NCBI RefSeq assembly: GCF_006352025.1
Contig: NZ_CP040936.1
Coordinates: 1,116,001-1,180,000, forward strand
DNA length: 64,000 nucleotides
From: Hymenobacter sp. DG01
Lineage (GTDB): Bacteria > Bacteroidota > Bacteroidia > Cytophagales > Hymenobacteraceae
Direction of reading: 5' to 3'
The notes under the pieces are model-generated. The model searched no databases. It had not been told where the DNA came from and saw only the letters and a list, made by a program, of their open reading frames with translations. Below, one piece after another: positions 49,359 through 57,488 of this stretch; position 1 is the first letter of the stretch; each line of letters begins with the position of its first letter. The position numbers were made by a program, and so were the translations under genes.

Positions 49359-50528
49359 ATGCGTCAAGTAAGTATCCTACTAGGAATAAGCGGCTGGCTA
49401 TGGGCCGCCCCCAGCTTGGCCCAAACCTACGACCAACACCTGCAACAGGCGTCGGCCAAGTTGAGCCAGCAAGACTACTGCGGAGCGGTACCGCATTTTC
49501 AGGCGGCTTTTGCGGACAGCGCCAAAGCCGGCCCGTTCGATGTGTTTGCTGGCACCGTTGCGGCTGCCAACTGCCCGGCCCAGCGCACTCAGGCCCTGCG
49601 GTGGCTGCTCCGGATTACGCGTTTCGCTGAGCTGCCCGTCAGCAGCCAGGATGTGCGCAACATCGCCCAGGAAGCGGGCCTGCGTCCCCTGCACGATACC
49701 CCACAGTGGGCCTACTTCCTAGAGCAGCTGCAGGTCCACGCCACCCGGCGCGAAGCAGCGGCCCGCCTGGCTGCTGAGCAGTGGCTAACAACGACCCAAC
49801 GCAATGCGCTACCCGCTGCCACCCGCCGCAAGCGGTACGGGGCCGCTACCCCTGGTTTCGCCCGCTACGTGTTGTCTGTCGATACTGTACGAGCCCCCTA
49901 TCTGGTGTACGTGCCCAAGAGCTATAACCCCGCCACGCCGGCGCCCCTGCTGGTGTACCTGCACGGCGGTGTAGCCAGCGCTACCCAGTTTCAGGTGCAA
50001 GAGCCCAGGGTGGCGCAAGAACCCATTTTTCAGGCCGCTGAGCAGCAGCGGGCCATTGTGCTGTACCCGTATGGGCGCAAATCATTCGGGTGGTTGGAGC
50101 ACGAAGCGGCCTTGGCGGCGGTGCGCCGCATGGTCGCCGACGTGCAGGCGCGCTACCATGTGGATGCCCGGCGCGTGTACCTGGGCGGCATGTCGAATGG
50201 CGGCACGGCGGCTTTCTGGTATGCGTGCCAGCAGCCTCAAGGTTTTGCCGGCTTCTACGCCTTGTCAGCCATGCCCGTGAGCAGCTTAGGTCCGTTGCGC
50301 TTTCAAACCCTGGGCCAGGGGGCGCCACTCTACTCACTGCATGCCGAAGATGATGAGGTGTATCCTTACCAGAAAGTAGCCGCCATTCACCAGCAGTATC
50401 GCGCCCAAGCTCCTAACTGGCATTTCGCGTCCCGGCCCGCCGGCGGCCACGGCTTCCTCTACGGCCCGGATGGAACTCAAGCGCTAGAGGAGTTGCTGAA
50501 GAAGATGATGTCCGCTACGGCACCTTAA
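49359..50528 (+). CDS. Exported alpha/beta hydrolase (esterase/PHB depolymerase-like)
   Basis: A 389-residue exported enzyme. Residues 1-22 are a signal peptide ending SLAQ. An N-terminal helical region of about 150 residues with TPR-like spacing precedes the hydrolase. The oxyanion region is LVYLHGGVAS, the nucleophile elbow GGMSNGG has Ser near residue 278, the acid is probably in SLHAEDDEVYP and the His in AGGHGFLYG. Substrate unknown. It is followed after 15 bp by the TonB-like gene, probably in one transcript. Confidence 0.85.
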   Translation: MRQVSILLGISGWLWAAPSLAQTYDQHLQQASAKLSQQDYCGAVPHFQAAFADSAKAGPFDVFAGTVAAANCPAQRTQALRWLLRITRFAELPVSSQDVRNIAQEAGLRPLHDTPQWAYFLEQLQVHATRREAAARLAAEQWLTTTQRNALPAATRRKRYGAATPGFARYVLSVDTVRAPYLVYVPKSYNPATPAPLLVYLHGGVASATQFQVQEPRVAQEPIFQAAEQQRAIVLYPYGRKSFGWLEHEAALAAVRRMVADVQARYHVDARRVYLGGMSNGGTAAFWYACQQPQGFAGFYALSAMPVSSLGPLRFQTLGQGAPLYSLHAEDDEVYPYQKVAAIHQQYRAQAPNWHFASRPAGGHGFLYGPDGTQALEELLKKMMSATAP

Positions 50529-50543
50529 ATAATACTTTTTAAA

Positions 50544-51188
50544 ATGTATTCAACCCCGCAGTTGGATGACCTCTACGGTTTGACTTCGCGCATTCGGGTG
50601 GCCGTACAGCGCCTTAACAAGCATTCTGTTCCACTGCTGCTCCTGCTATTGCTTATCACTAGCTTTGGGGGTAGCCCTGCCTGGGCGCAGACGGGCTATA
50701 ACCGCTGGGACGCCAAGCCGGTAACCACGCCCAAACCCGCTACCTCTGCCGCGCAGCGAGGGGCGCAGTTGGCGAGGGCCAAAGCACGGCAGGATTCTAT
50801 TGTCAGGGCTCAACATCTCTATCAGGATTCCCTCCGCATAGCCGCCGCCACCGCTCCAACACTACTAAAACGCGGCATTGGTCAACGAATCAAGGACAAG
50901 CGCCTCCAACCCGAAGACGCTACATACTTTGAGTACATCCGCCGATTCATCAAGTACCCAGTAGAAGCTTTGCGAGCCCAGATTGGAGGCGACGTAGTAA
51001 TGAAGCTTTCCATTGACGCCACCGGGAGAGTAACACACCTAAAACTTGTGGAGAGCACTATTCCGCCGGGTGCTGCTGGGGAAGTTGCCATGATTCAGCA
51101 GGCCCGCTTGCTGCTGCGGCAGCTGCGGTTTGAGCTCGCTGCTGGGGTTACCGAAGAGGAAATGAGAATAGGGTATCGATTCGAATAA
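50544..51188 (+). CDS. TonB-like protein (energy transducer C-terminal domain)
   Basis: A 214-residue protein. One hydrophobic segment at about 31-50 (VPLLLLLLLITSFGGSPAWA) may be a membrane anchor or an internal signal. The C-terminal 80 residues match TonB_C: FIKYPVEALRAQIGGDVVMKLSID, TGRVTHLKLVEST, ending LRFELAAGV. The standard Pro-rich linker is short. It follows the hydrolase gene by 15 bp. Confidence 0.8.
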   Translation: MYSTPQLDDLYGLTSRIRVAVQRLNKHSVPLLLLLLLITSFGGSPAWAQTGYNRWDAKPVTTPKPATSAAQRGAQLARAKARQDSIVRAQHLYQDSLRIAAATAPTLLKRGIGQRIKDKRLQPEDATYFEYIRRFIKYPVEALRAQIGGDVVMKLSIDATGRVTHLKLVESTIPPGAAGEVAMIQQARLLLRQLRFELAAGVTEEEMRIGYRFE

Positions 51189-51354
51189 AGAGATGATATG
51201 CATGAGGTTGATATGCAGGGCGACGAGGTAACCGGTGGATACTACACCCGGATGCATCCTGCCACCTAGCTATGAAAGAGCTACCTCTTGGGTAGAAGAG
51301 AAGCTACGGCCTAAAGTAGATTCCTTACTTTTAGGCTCTCATTTGGCCTACCCC

Positions 51355-52149
51355 ATGCATCAGTACCAAACCCTTCTGCAGCACATTCTCACGCACGGCA
51401 CCCGCAAAACCGACCGTACCGGTACCGGTACGCTCTCCGTGTTCGGCTACCAGATGCGCTTTAACCTGCAGGAAGGCTTCCCCCTGGTGACCACCAAGAA
51501 GGTGCACCTGAAAAGCATCATCTACGAGCTGCTCTGGTTTCTGCGCGGTGATACTAACATTGCCTACCTCAAGGAGCACGGCGTAAGTATCTGGGATGAG
51601 TGGGCCGACGAGAACGGCGAGCTGGGGCCCGTGTACGGCAAGCAGTGGCGCGCCTGGACCGGCCCCGACGGCCAGACCATCGACCAGATCAGTGACATTG
51701 TGCGTCAGCTGCGCCAGACGCCCGATTCGCGCCGCATCGTGCTGTCGGCCTGGAACGTGGCCGACTTGCCCCAGATGAAGCTGCAGCCCTGCCACGCCCT
51801 GGTGCAGTTCTACGTGGCCGATGGCCGCCTCAGCTGCCAGCTCTACCAGCGCTCCGCCGACGTGTTCCTGGGCGTGCCCTTCAACATTGCGTCCTACGCC
51901 CTGCTCACCCTCATGATGGCCCAGGTAGTGGGGCTGGAGCCCGGCGAGTTTATCTGGACCGGCGGCGATACCCACCTCTACAGCAACCACCTGGAGCAGG
52001 CCCGCCTGCAGCTAGAGCGGGAGCCGCGCCCGCTGCCTCAGATGCGCCTGAACCCGGCCGTGCAGGACATCTTCGGCTTCCAGTTCGAGGATTTCAAGCT
52101 GGAAAACTACGACCCCTGGCCCGCCATCAAAGCGCCGGTAGCGGTATAA
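51355..52149 (+). CDS. thyA: Thymidylate synthase
   Basis: It makes dTMP from dUMP with methylenetetrahydrofolate. The start is the ATG at 51355 ([15 protein letters not shown]), giving 264 residues, the same as the E. coli enzyme; the frame is open upstream to 51235 without homology. [10 protein letters not shown] binds phosphate, the catalytic Cys is in [12 protein letters not shown], and [17 protein letters not shown] and GDTHLYSNH are conserved. Confidence 0.97.
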   Translation: MHQYQTLLQHILTHGTRKTDRTGTGTLSVFGYQMRFNLQEGFPLVTTKKVHLKSIIYELLWFLRGDTNIAYLKEHGVSIWDEWADENGELGPVYGKQWRAWTGPDGQTIDQISDIVRQLRQTPDSRRIVLSAWNVADLPQMKLQPCHALVQFYVADGRLSCQLYQRSADVFLGVPFNIASYALLTLMMAQVVGLEPGEFIWTGGDTHLYSNHLEQARLQLEREPRPLPQMRLNPAVQDIFGFQFEDFKLENYDPWPAIKAPVAV

Positions 52150-52164
52150 ACGCTACTGAAAGCC

Positions 52165-52470
52165 GTGCTGGACATCGACGATATTATTGGAGAGGCCGTT
52201 GCGGAATCCATCTTCGGCAGCCTGTTTCGCTTTGTAGGCCGGCTATTGAAAGCGGTGTTTTTATTCGTGGTGTCGCCCTATTTATTGCTGCGGGGCTGGC
52301 TGCGCGTCAGGCCCCGCGCTGCCGGCGTACGGGAGCTATACCAGCAAGGCAAGCAGGCGGCCGCCCACGATATGCAGTATGTGCTGTCGGTGGTGGTAGC
52401 GCTACCTCTGGCGGTACTATTGGGCGTGGCGGCGTGGCAGGGCTGGAAGGCGCTGTTGAGCTGGTTTTAG
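52165..52470 (+). CDS. Small membrane protein, unknown function
   Basis: A 101-residue protein with a GTG start at 52165, 15 bp after thyA. Two hydrophobic segments (LLKAVFLFVVSPYLLLRGWL near 27-46 and VLSVVVALPLAVLLGVAAWQG near 72-92) flank a basic loop. No family recognised. Probably cotranscribed with thyA. Confidence 0.6.
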   Translation: MLDIDDIIGEAVAESIFGSLFRFVGRLLKAVFLFVVSPYLLLRGWLRVRPRAAGVRELYQQGKQAAAHDMQYVLSVVVALPLAVLLGVAAWQGWKALLSWF

Positions 52471-52665
52471 CGCTGAGGGTTTCGCGGATACGGCTGGCAG
52501 TCCGTGCCAGCACCGGGTAGCACCTCACATTCTCGGGCCAGTTCCCGACTATATTGGGTATTTGTCTGGCCGGCCAATAACATCTAAAAAATAGAACAAC
52601 AGATAATTACCTACCCAGTAGTATATATATAATGCCATATGCCAAGAAAATTTATAAAAAAAGTA

Positions 52666-52694
52666 TTGACGAGCTAGATCCGTTTTCTATTTTG
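52666..52694 (+). promoter_or_regulatory. Candidate Bacteroidota-type promoter
   Basis: TTG at 52666-52668 and TATTTTG at 52688-52694, 19 bases apart, approximate the -33/-7 pattern TTTG / TAnnTTTG, with one base missing in the -7 element. The first tiny paralogue starts 18 bp further on. The preceding AT-rich stretch (52560-52665) stands out in this GC-rich DNA. Confidence 0.35.
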
Positions 52695-52712
52695 ACTGCG
52701 TAATGGTACTGT

Positions 52713-52925
52713 ATGAAGGAAACTTTTACTCAACTACCTGTGTTCACCCGCTTTTCTTTGCTCACCCGGCAGCAGCGCGCGTGGGTAGCCCTGTATTCCT
52801 TGAGCGCGGGCTGCGCTAACCGCGCCGAGATATTGGAGCAAAACGAGGTGACGGAAGCCGACCTCGCCGAGTTTATTGACAGCTGGCTGCGCCTGCGCAG
52901 CCGTACCGCAATGCGCAGCTACTGA
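52713..52925 (+). CDS. Tiny protein, tandem paralogue 1
   Basis: A 70-residue cytoplasmic protein of unknown function. Its core LTRQQRAWVALYSLSAG, then LEQN and TEADLAEFIDSWLRLR, is closely matched by the next gene. The spacing suggests three helices, possibly a small helix-turn-helix or an adaptor fold. The N-termini of the pair differ. Confidence 0.7.
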   Translation: MKETFTQLPVFTRFSLLTRQQRAWVALYSLSAGCANRAEILEQNEVTEADLAEFIDSWLRLRSRTAMRSY

Positions 52926-53011
52926 GCAAGAAAGAATTTGGACAGCTGATCAGGAAAAAAGTATAGGGCGGCTGAAAAATCCAATTAGGTGGAGTATGCG
53001 TATAGCGTAGC

Positions 53012-53218
53012 ATGTCCCCCGGAGCGCTAACCTATTCTGCTACCAGTACCACTATCCCCGCTTTAAGCCGTCGGCAACGCGCCTGGATTGCCCTTTACTC
53101 CCTGGATGCCGGTCACCGCGACCGGGCAGCCGTGCTGCGGCAAAACAATATTACGGAAGCTGACCTGGCCGAATTCGAGGAAAGCTGGCTGCAGATGCGC
53201 TGCCGCTTGGATCAGTAG
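53012..53218 (+). CDS. Tiny protein, tandem paralogue 2
   Basis: A 68-residue paralogue of the protein at 52713, with core LSRRQRAWIALYSLDAG, LRQN and TEADLAEFEESWLQMR. The shared pattern RQRAW-ALYSL-AG-RA-L-QN-TEADLAEF-SWL-R proves a common origin, and conservation at the protein level despite many codon changes supports that both are real genes. Confidence 0.72.
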   Translation: MSPGALTYSATSTTIPALSRRQRAWIALYSLDAGHRDRAAVLRQNNITEADLAEFEESWLQMRCRLDQ

Positions 53219-53245
53219 TTTCAGGGTCAGCCGTCAGAGGGCCGG

Positions 53246-54100
53246 TTACCGGGCCAGGGCCTCTGCCTCGCGCAGCCGAACCAGCAGCGGGTGGTGCTCA
53301 GACGCAAAGACAACCTCTTCTACCTGCTGCACCGCTCGGATACCCGCCACGTTGGCCGTGAATACGGCCTCGGCCGCTAATAGCTCCTTCGGCTCAAACA
53401 AACCTTCCTGCCAGGTAATATGAAGCTGCCGGGCTACCTCCCGTAGGTGGCCTAGCCGGGTGCCTAGTACGCACCCCGTGCTGAGGGCCGGACAGTAAAT
53501 CGTACCATTCCAAATCCAGACTACGGCGGCGGCTACGGCCTCGGCTACGTGGCCCGCTCCGGAGAGCAGCAGTATTTCATCCAGATTGCGCTGCTCTCGT
53601 TCCCGGGCCGCCAGCACGTAGGTTAGGGCGTTGGGGCCTTTGCAAAAAGAGACGGGCGAGGCGGCCACGCGCACCGTATGGGCAAACGCCGCCTGGCCAA
53701 CCGGCGCATTGTGCTCGGTAAAGGGTTGCAGAGTAACCAGCCAGTCGGGCTGCGGGGTAGTGGGCGCGTACAGGCCGCCGCCGCCGCGCCACAGCTGCAG
53801 CCGCACCCGGGCCGCCGCGGTGGCATATTCGGCATGCTGCCGCACCAGGCGCTCGATGGTAGAGGCCAGCGCCTGCGCAGAGGCCAGCTCCGGCGGCAGG
53901 GCAAAACCCAGGGCCGCCGCCGCTGCTTGTAGCCGCTGCCAGTGGTAGGGCAGGTAGCGCAGCGTACCCCGGGCCCAGACCATAGTTTCAAAAAAGCCGT
54001 CGTTGAAGTACAGCCCCCGGTTAGGAAGCGGCAGCGCAAAGTGGTCGTCGGGGTGAAGCTGGCCGTTGTAGAGAAGCACAGGGGTAGGATAGGAGGGCAC
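53246..54100 (-). CDS. Class IV aminotransferase (PabC/branched-chain type)
   Basis: A 284-residue PLP enzyme with a GTG start at 54100. RGLYFNDGFFETM (about 28-40) is the family start, RYLPYHWQRLQ follows, the PLP Lys is in VSFCKGPNALTY, and HVAEAVAAAVVWI corresponds to the EGSxxNxF block with Ala instead of Gly/Thr. Candidates are 4-amino-4-deoxychorismate lyase for folate, fitting thyA nearby, or a branched-chain or D-amino acid aminotransferase. Confidence 0.82.
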   Translation of the reverse strand: MPSYPTPVLLYNGQLHPDDHFALPLPNRGLYFNDGFFETMVWARGTLRYLPYHWQRLQAAAAALGFALPPELASAQALASTIERLVRQHAEYATAAARVRLQLWRGGGGLYAPTTPQPDWLVTLQPFTEHNAPVGQAAFAHTVRVAASPVSFCKGPNALTYVLAAREREQRNLDEILLLSGAGHVAEAVAAAVVWIWNGTIYCPALSTGCVLGTRLGHLREVARQLHITWQEGLFEPKELLAAEAVFTANVAGIRAVQQVEEVVFASEHHPLLVRLREAEALAR

Positions 54101-54135
54101 GGCGGCCAGGCCTTGGAGCCTGGAACGCGAACAAG

Positions 54136-55263
54136 TTAGAGCAGCGCGAACCGCTTGCCCGGCAGGGCCTTGATAACGGCCCGGAACTCCAGGCCCAGCA
54201 GCAGGGAGGCCGCCGTATGAATGGGCAGCTGGGCCTTCCAGGCCAGGGTATCGAGGTGTTCTTCGCGGCCGGTGGCAGTTTGCAGCACCGCCACCAGCTG
54301 AAACTCCTCCGTGGTGAAGTCGGCGGGGTCGTAGGGGGTAGGGCCCTTGAATTTGCCCTGCAGGTGCAGCGCCGCGTCCCAGTTCAGCAGCTGCTCCAGG
54401 TCTTTGGGCTCGGAGTACAGCGCGGCCTTATTTGCTTTGATCAGCTCATGGCAGCCTTCGGAGGCCGGGGAGCCCAGGGGGCCCGGCACGGCCAGCACGT
54501 CACGGTTGTAGCCCTGGGCCAAATCGGCGGTTATCAGGGCGCCGCCCTTCCTTGCGGCTTCCACTACCACCGTGCCATCAGAGAGGCCGGCAATAATTCT
54601 ATTCCTCGCGGGGAAGTTATATTTATCGGGCTGGGTGCCGAAGGGAAACTCCGTGAGCAGGCCACCCTGCGTGAGCATCTTCTCGGCGGTTTTGCGGTGG
54701 GCCGGGGGGTAGAGCTTGTCCAGGCCCGTAGCCATGACCCCGATGGTTTCCAGCCCTTCCTGCAAGGCGGCGCGGTGGGCGGCAATGTCAATACCGTAGG
54801 CCAGGCCGCTGATGATAAGGGGCTGGTGGGAGGCAATGCCTTTTACCAGCTTCTCGGTTTGTTCCCGGCCGTAGTCGGTGGCCTGGCGGGTGCCTACCAG
54901 GGCCACGGTTTTGGGGTGATTCAGGTCGGCGGTACCCTGGTAGTAAAGCAGAGTAGGCGCGTCGGGCAGCTGCTTGAGCCGCGCCGGAAACTGCTTGCTG
55001 GTGTAAAACAGAATCTGCACGCCATCCTTCTCCGCTTTGCGCAAAGCGGCTTCGGCTTGGTTCAGGGCAGCGGTGCGCTCAGCCCCGGTCAGGATGGCGA
55101 CGGTAGCGGGGCCTACCCCCGGAATCTTGCGCAACTTACCCGGCGGCAGGTGCAGCACGTTCTTGGCCGAGCCTCCGTAGCTCATCAGCTGCCTCGTCAG
55201 CTGCGGCCCGATGTTGGGGAATAAGGTAAGCGCGACTTCGTGGAGGAGGGTGTCGTCGAACAT
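54136..55263 (-). CDS. dprA: DNA-processing protein A
   Basis: DprA loads RecA on incoming single-stranded DNA in natural transformation and is also found in non-competent bacteria. This 375-residue protein has a helix-hairpin-helix-like N-terminus (KIPGVGPATVAIL), the Rossmann core with GTRQATDYG, SGLAYGIDIAAHRAAL, and LLTEFPFGT, then FPARNRIIAGLSDGTVVVEA, and a winged-helix C-terminus. The stop and start regions overlap its neighbours by one base, so it is the last gene of merR-111aa-dprA. Confidence 0.95.
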   Translation of the reverse strand: MFDDTLLHEVALTLFPNIGPQLTRQLMSYGGSAKNVLHLPPGKLRKIPGVGPATVAILTGAERTAALNQAEAALRKAEKDGVQILFYTSKQFPARLKQLPDAPTLLYYQGTADLNHPKTVALVGTRQATDYGREQTEKLVKGIASHQPLIISGLAYGIDIAAHRAALQEGLETIGVMATGLDKLYPPAHRKTAEKMLTQGGLLTEFPFGTQPDKYNFPARNRIIAGLSDGTVVVEAARKGGALITADLAQGYNRDVLAVPGPLGSPASEGCHELIKANKAALYSEPKDLEQLLNWDAALHLQGKFKGPTPYDPADFTTEEFQLVAVLQTATGREEHLDTLAWKAQLPIHTAASLLLGLEFRAVIKALPGKRFALL

Positions 55264-55598
55264 TAACTATATATTAAGTATATAAAATAGACTTCTAGTG
55301 CCAGCAGTGGAATAACGCCAGCTACTAGTCCTTTGAAACGATATGGTGAGCAACGGCTCCTCTGCTTAGCGCAAACCCATAATCCGATTAGAATGAGTAT
55401 GGCCAAATAAAACGTAACCCATCTGCCGTAAATAACATCCGTTTCAACGGAACCAGGATGTTGATGAATGGCACCTAGTAAGCCGGCTAAGATGACTAAG
55501 AAAGCATCTGTTAGAACAGTAAACAGAAAGACGGTCAGCCCGACGCCTTGTGTATCACGGGGTGTATTCGCAGCATTAGAGCTGATCGGAATTTCCAT
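55263..55598 (-). CDS. Small three-helix membrane protein
   Basis: A 111-residue protein with hydrophobic segments near 22-44, 60-76 and 88-110, and no recognised family. Its start overlaps the merR stop by one base (TAATG), and its stop touches the dprA start. The DNA is noticeably less GC-rich than both neighbours, so it may be a recent insert into a merR-dprA pair. Confidence 0.65.
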   Translation of the reverse strand: MEIPISSNAANTPRDTQGVGLTVFLFTVLTDAFLVILAGLLGAIHQHPGSVETDVIYGRWVTFYLAILILIGLWVCAKQRSRCSPYRFKGLVAGVIPLLALEVYFIYLIYS

Positions 55599-55957
55599 TA
55601 ACCCTGCGCCTTCCCAATAGCGTCCAGCTCCTTTTTCATCGTCACCATAAACTTGCGGACCCGCTCCAGGCTCTGAATCACGTCGATTTTTTCCTTGAGC
55701 TGGGGGCCTTTCTGCTTGAGCATGTCGCGGGCGCCGGGAATGGTGTAGCCGCGCTCCTTTACCAAGTGATAGATGGTGCGGAACGTGTCGATGTCCTGGG
55801 GCGTGTAGAGGCGGTTGCCCTTCTTGCTTTTGCGCGGGCGCAGCTCCTCAAACTCCGTTTCCCAGAACCGAATCAGGGAAGGCGCCACGTTGAACTGAGC
55901 CGCTACCTCGCCAATGGTGAAATACTGTTTTTCGATGTCGCGCTCTTTATAAGGCAT
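55598..55957 (-). CDS. MerR-family transcriptional regulator
   Basis: A 119-residue protein. The winged HTH is YFTIGEVAAQFNVAPSLIRFWE, followed by GNRLYTPQDIDTFRTIYHLV and a helix that would dimerise. There is no Cys-rich effector site, so it is not a metal-sensor MerR. The same short MerR is common next to dprA or in phylum core operons of the Bacteroidota. Target unknown. Confidence 0.92.
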   Translation of the reverse strand: MPYKERDIEKQYFTIGEVAAQFNVAPSLIRFWETEFEELRPRKSKKGNRLYTPQDIDTFRTIYHLVKERGYTIPGARDMLKQKGPQLKEKIDVIQSLERVRKFMVTMKKELDAIGKAQG

Positions 55958-56010
55958 AGGAGGGGTAGCAGCACAAAGTGAAGGGGCCGGCCGAAAGCCT
56001 GATTACAAAT

Positions 56011-56081
56011 AAAGCAAAACCGGCGCCAACCGCCTACCCCCATGCAGCACAGCTAACGTTTGGGCGGACAGTTGGCGCCGG
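56011..56081 (-). terminator. Likely terminator of the GH53 gene
   Basis: CCGGCGCCAAC (56020-56030) pairs with GTTGGCGCCGG (56071-56081) around a large loop with a second 4-bp pairing. On the minus strand the stem is followed by TTTTGCTTTATTTG. Confidence 0.5.
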
Positions 56082-56101
56082 TCAGGCGCTTGGCTGCTAG
56101 G

Positions 56102-57178
56102 CTACTTTACCTTGTGCTTTTTGCTGACTTCATCATAAATAGGCAGCAACTCATTGGCCTTGCCTTCCTTGTCGAAAATCTGCTCCCAGGTGTTGAGCGG
56201 CTCCCAGATAAAGGTGCCCTTTCCCTTGTTGCCAGGCAGACTGAACGCAATATCGTTTACCTCCCGCTTCAGCTCCGAGTACTCCACTACCACCACATCC
56301 TGAGGGTAGCGAGCGGCTAGGTCGGTGAGGTTGCGCTGCAGATCCGGCAGGGTGCGGTGCCACTTGGGGTAGTACGACTGCCCGATAACGTCGCAGGTGA
56401 CGCCGCGGGCGAACATATTGTCGAGCCAGTACCTCGACTGCTCGTTCTGCCCGCCCAGGGCAATGTGCATCATGATGAGGCTTTGCGGAGTTGTTTCGCG
56501 CACGGCCGAAACGCCAGCTTTCAGCAGTCCGGCCAGGTTATCGAGGCGGGCTACGCTGTCGGCGCTGTGGATGTCGCCGTCGGGCCAAAGCAGACCGTGG
56601 TTGATTTCGTTGCCCACCTGCACCATATCGGGCGGGGTGCCCTGGGCCTGCAAGGACAGCAGCACGTCGCGGGTGTAGTCGTGCACGGCCTGCTCCAGCT
56701 GGGCGCCGTGCAGGTCTTTCCAGGCTTCGGGCTTAAACTGCTTCTGCGGATCGGCCCAGGTGTCGCTGTAATGGAAATCGAGCAGGAGCTTCATGCCCGC
56801 CTTCTTGGCGCGCGCGGCCATCTGCTGGGTGTGCGCTAGGTCGCAGAAGCCCTTCTGGGGCGAGTACCCGCTGTCGGCCGCCGGGTTGTGGAACAGGCGA
56901 AGACGCACGTAGTTGAATCCGTGGTCCTTCAGAATCTCAATGGCATCTTTCTGCTGGCCCTTGTCGGAGAACTTGATGCCTCGAGCTTCCAGCTGGGGTA
57001 GGAAGGAAATATCAGCCCCAAGCATCTTGCTTATTTTCTGCTTTTTACGGCCGATGGATTGGGCTATTTGGTCGGGGGTAGGCTGCCGCGTGGTTTGCGC
57101 CTCCGCGGGGGTAGGCAGGCACAGCCACACCAGCAACAGTTTGAGCAGCAGGCAGGGATAGGAAATGGGTAAGCGCAC
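56102..57178 (-). CDS. Glycoside hydrolase family 53, endo-beta-1,4-galactanase-like
   Basis: A secreted galactan-degrading enzyme of about 358 residues. The GTG at 57178 gives a good signal peptide (VRLPISYPCLLLKLLLVWL...AEA). An ATG at 57229 lies inside a family A repeat and is less likely. The GH53 fold is shown by ADISFLPQLEARGIKF, LLDFHYSDTWADPQKQ, the acid/base Glu in QVGNEINHGLLWP, and the nucleophile Glu in VVVVEYSE. There is no binding module. It stands alone, away from any polysaccharide locus. Confidence 0.9.
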   Translation of the reverse strand: MRLPISYPCLLLKLLLVWLCLPTPAEAQTTRQPTPDQIAQSIGRKKQKISKMLGADISFLPQLEARGIKFSDKGQQKDAIEILKDHGFNYVRLRLFHNPAADSGYSPQKGFCDLAHTQQMAARAKKAGMKLLLDFHYSDTWADPQKQFKPEAWKDLHGAQLEQAVHDYTRDVLLSLQAQGTPPDMVQVGNEINHGLLWPDGDIHSADSVARLDNLAGLLKAGVSAVRETTPQSLIMMHIALGGQNEQSRYWLDNMFARGVTCDVIGQSYYPKWHRTLPDLQRNLTDLAARYPQDVVVVEYSELKREVNDIAFSLPGNKGKGTFIWEPLNTWEQIFDKEGKANELLPIYDEVSKKHKVK

Positions 57179-57488
57179 TGGGAAGGGGGGATGAAGTGAA
57201 TAGAAAGGAAGAAAGGAACAGAACGTCATTCCGAGCGCAGCCGAGGAATCTCGCGTGCTGACGTTGCAATGGTAATGATACGTCAGCACGCGAGATGTCT
57301 TGACAAGCTCGACATGACGTTCAGACGAAGCAGTGCGAAGTACCGCAACAAGTACTGCTTCCACTTCCGGGCGAAGTGGCTACCTTTGGCAGCAAATGCC
57401 TTTCGGGCCCGGCCAGCCGGATTTCTGCATCGGCAAAGTAGCTAAAATTGTTGCCGCCACCGGTGTGGCGCATCCTTATACCTGTCTC
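57179..57488. other. 310-bp divergent gap between GH53 and alaS
   Basis: It holds a family A repeat (57224-57320) and should hold both promoters. Frames on both strands are open through it (back to 57364 on minus, to 57333 on plus), but the in-frame peptides are repeat-encoded and not conserved. No other gene is present. Confidence 0.6.
57224..57320. repeat. Family A inverted repeat
   Basis: The left arm begins CGTCATTCCGAGCGCAGCCG and ends GCTGACGT at 57264; the right arm starts ACGTCAGCACGCGAGATGTC and ends CGACATGACGT. The inner 17 bases pair perfectly, with mismatches in the outer part. The loop differs from the copies at 11124 and 14574. Confidence 0.85.

Noticed and set aside
57179..57364. 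N-terminal extension of the GH53 protein.
   Set aside because: The added residues are encoded by a family A repeat; the GTG at 57178 gives a proper signal peptide directly.
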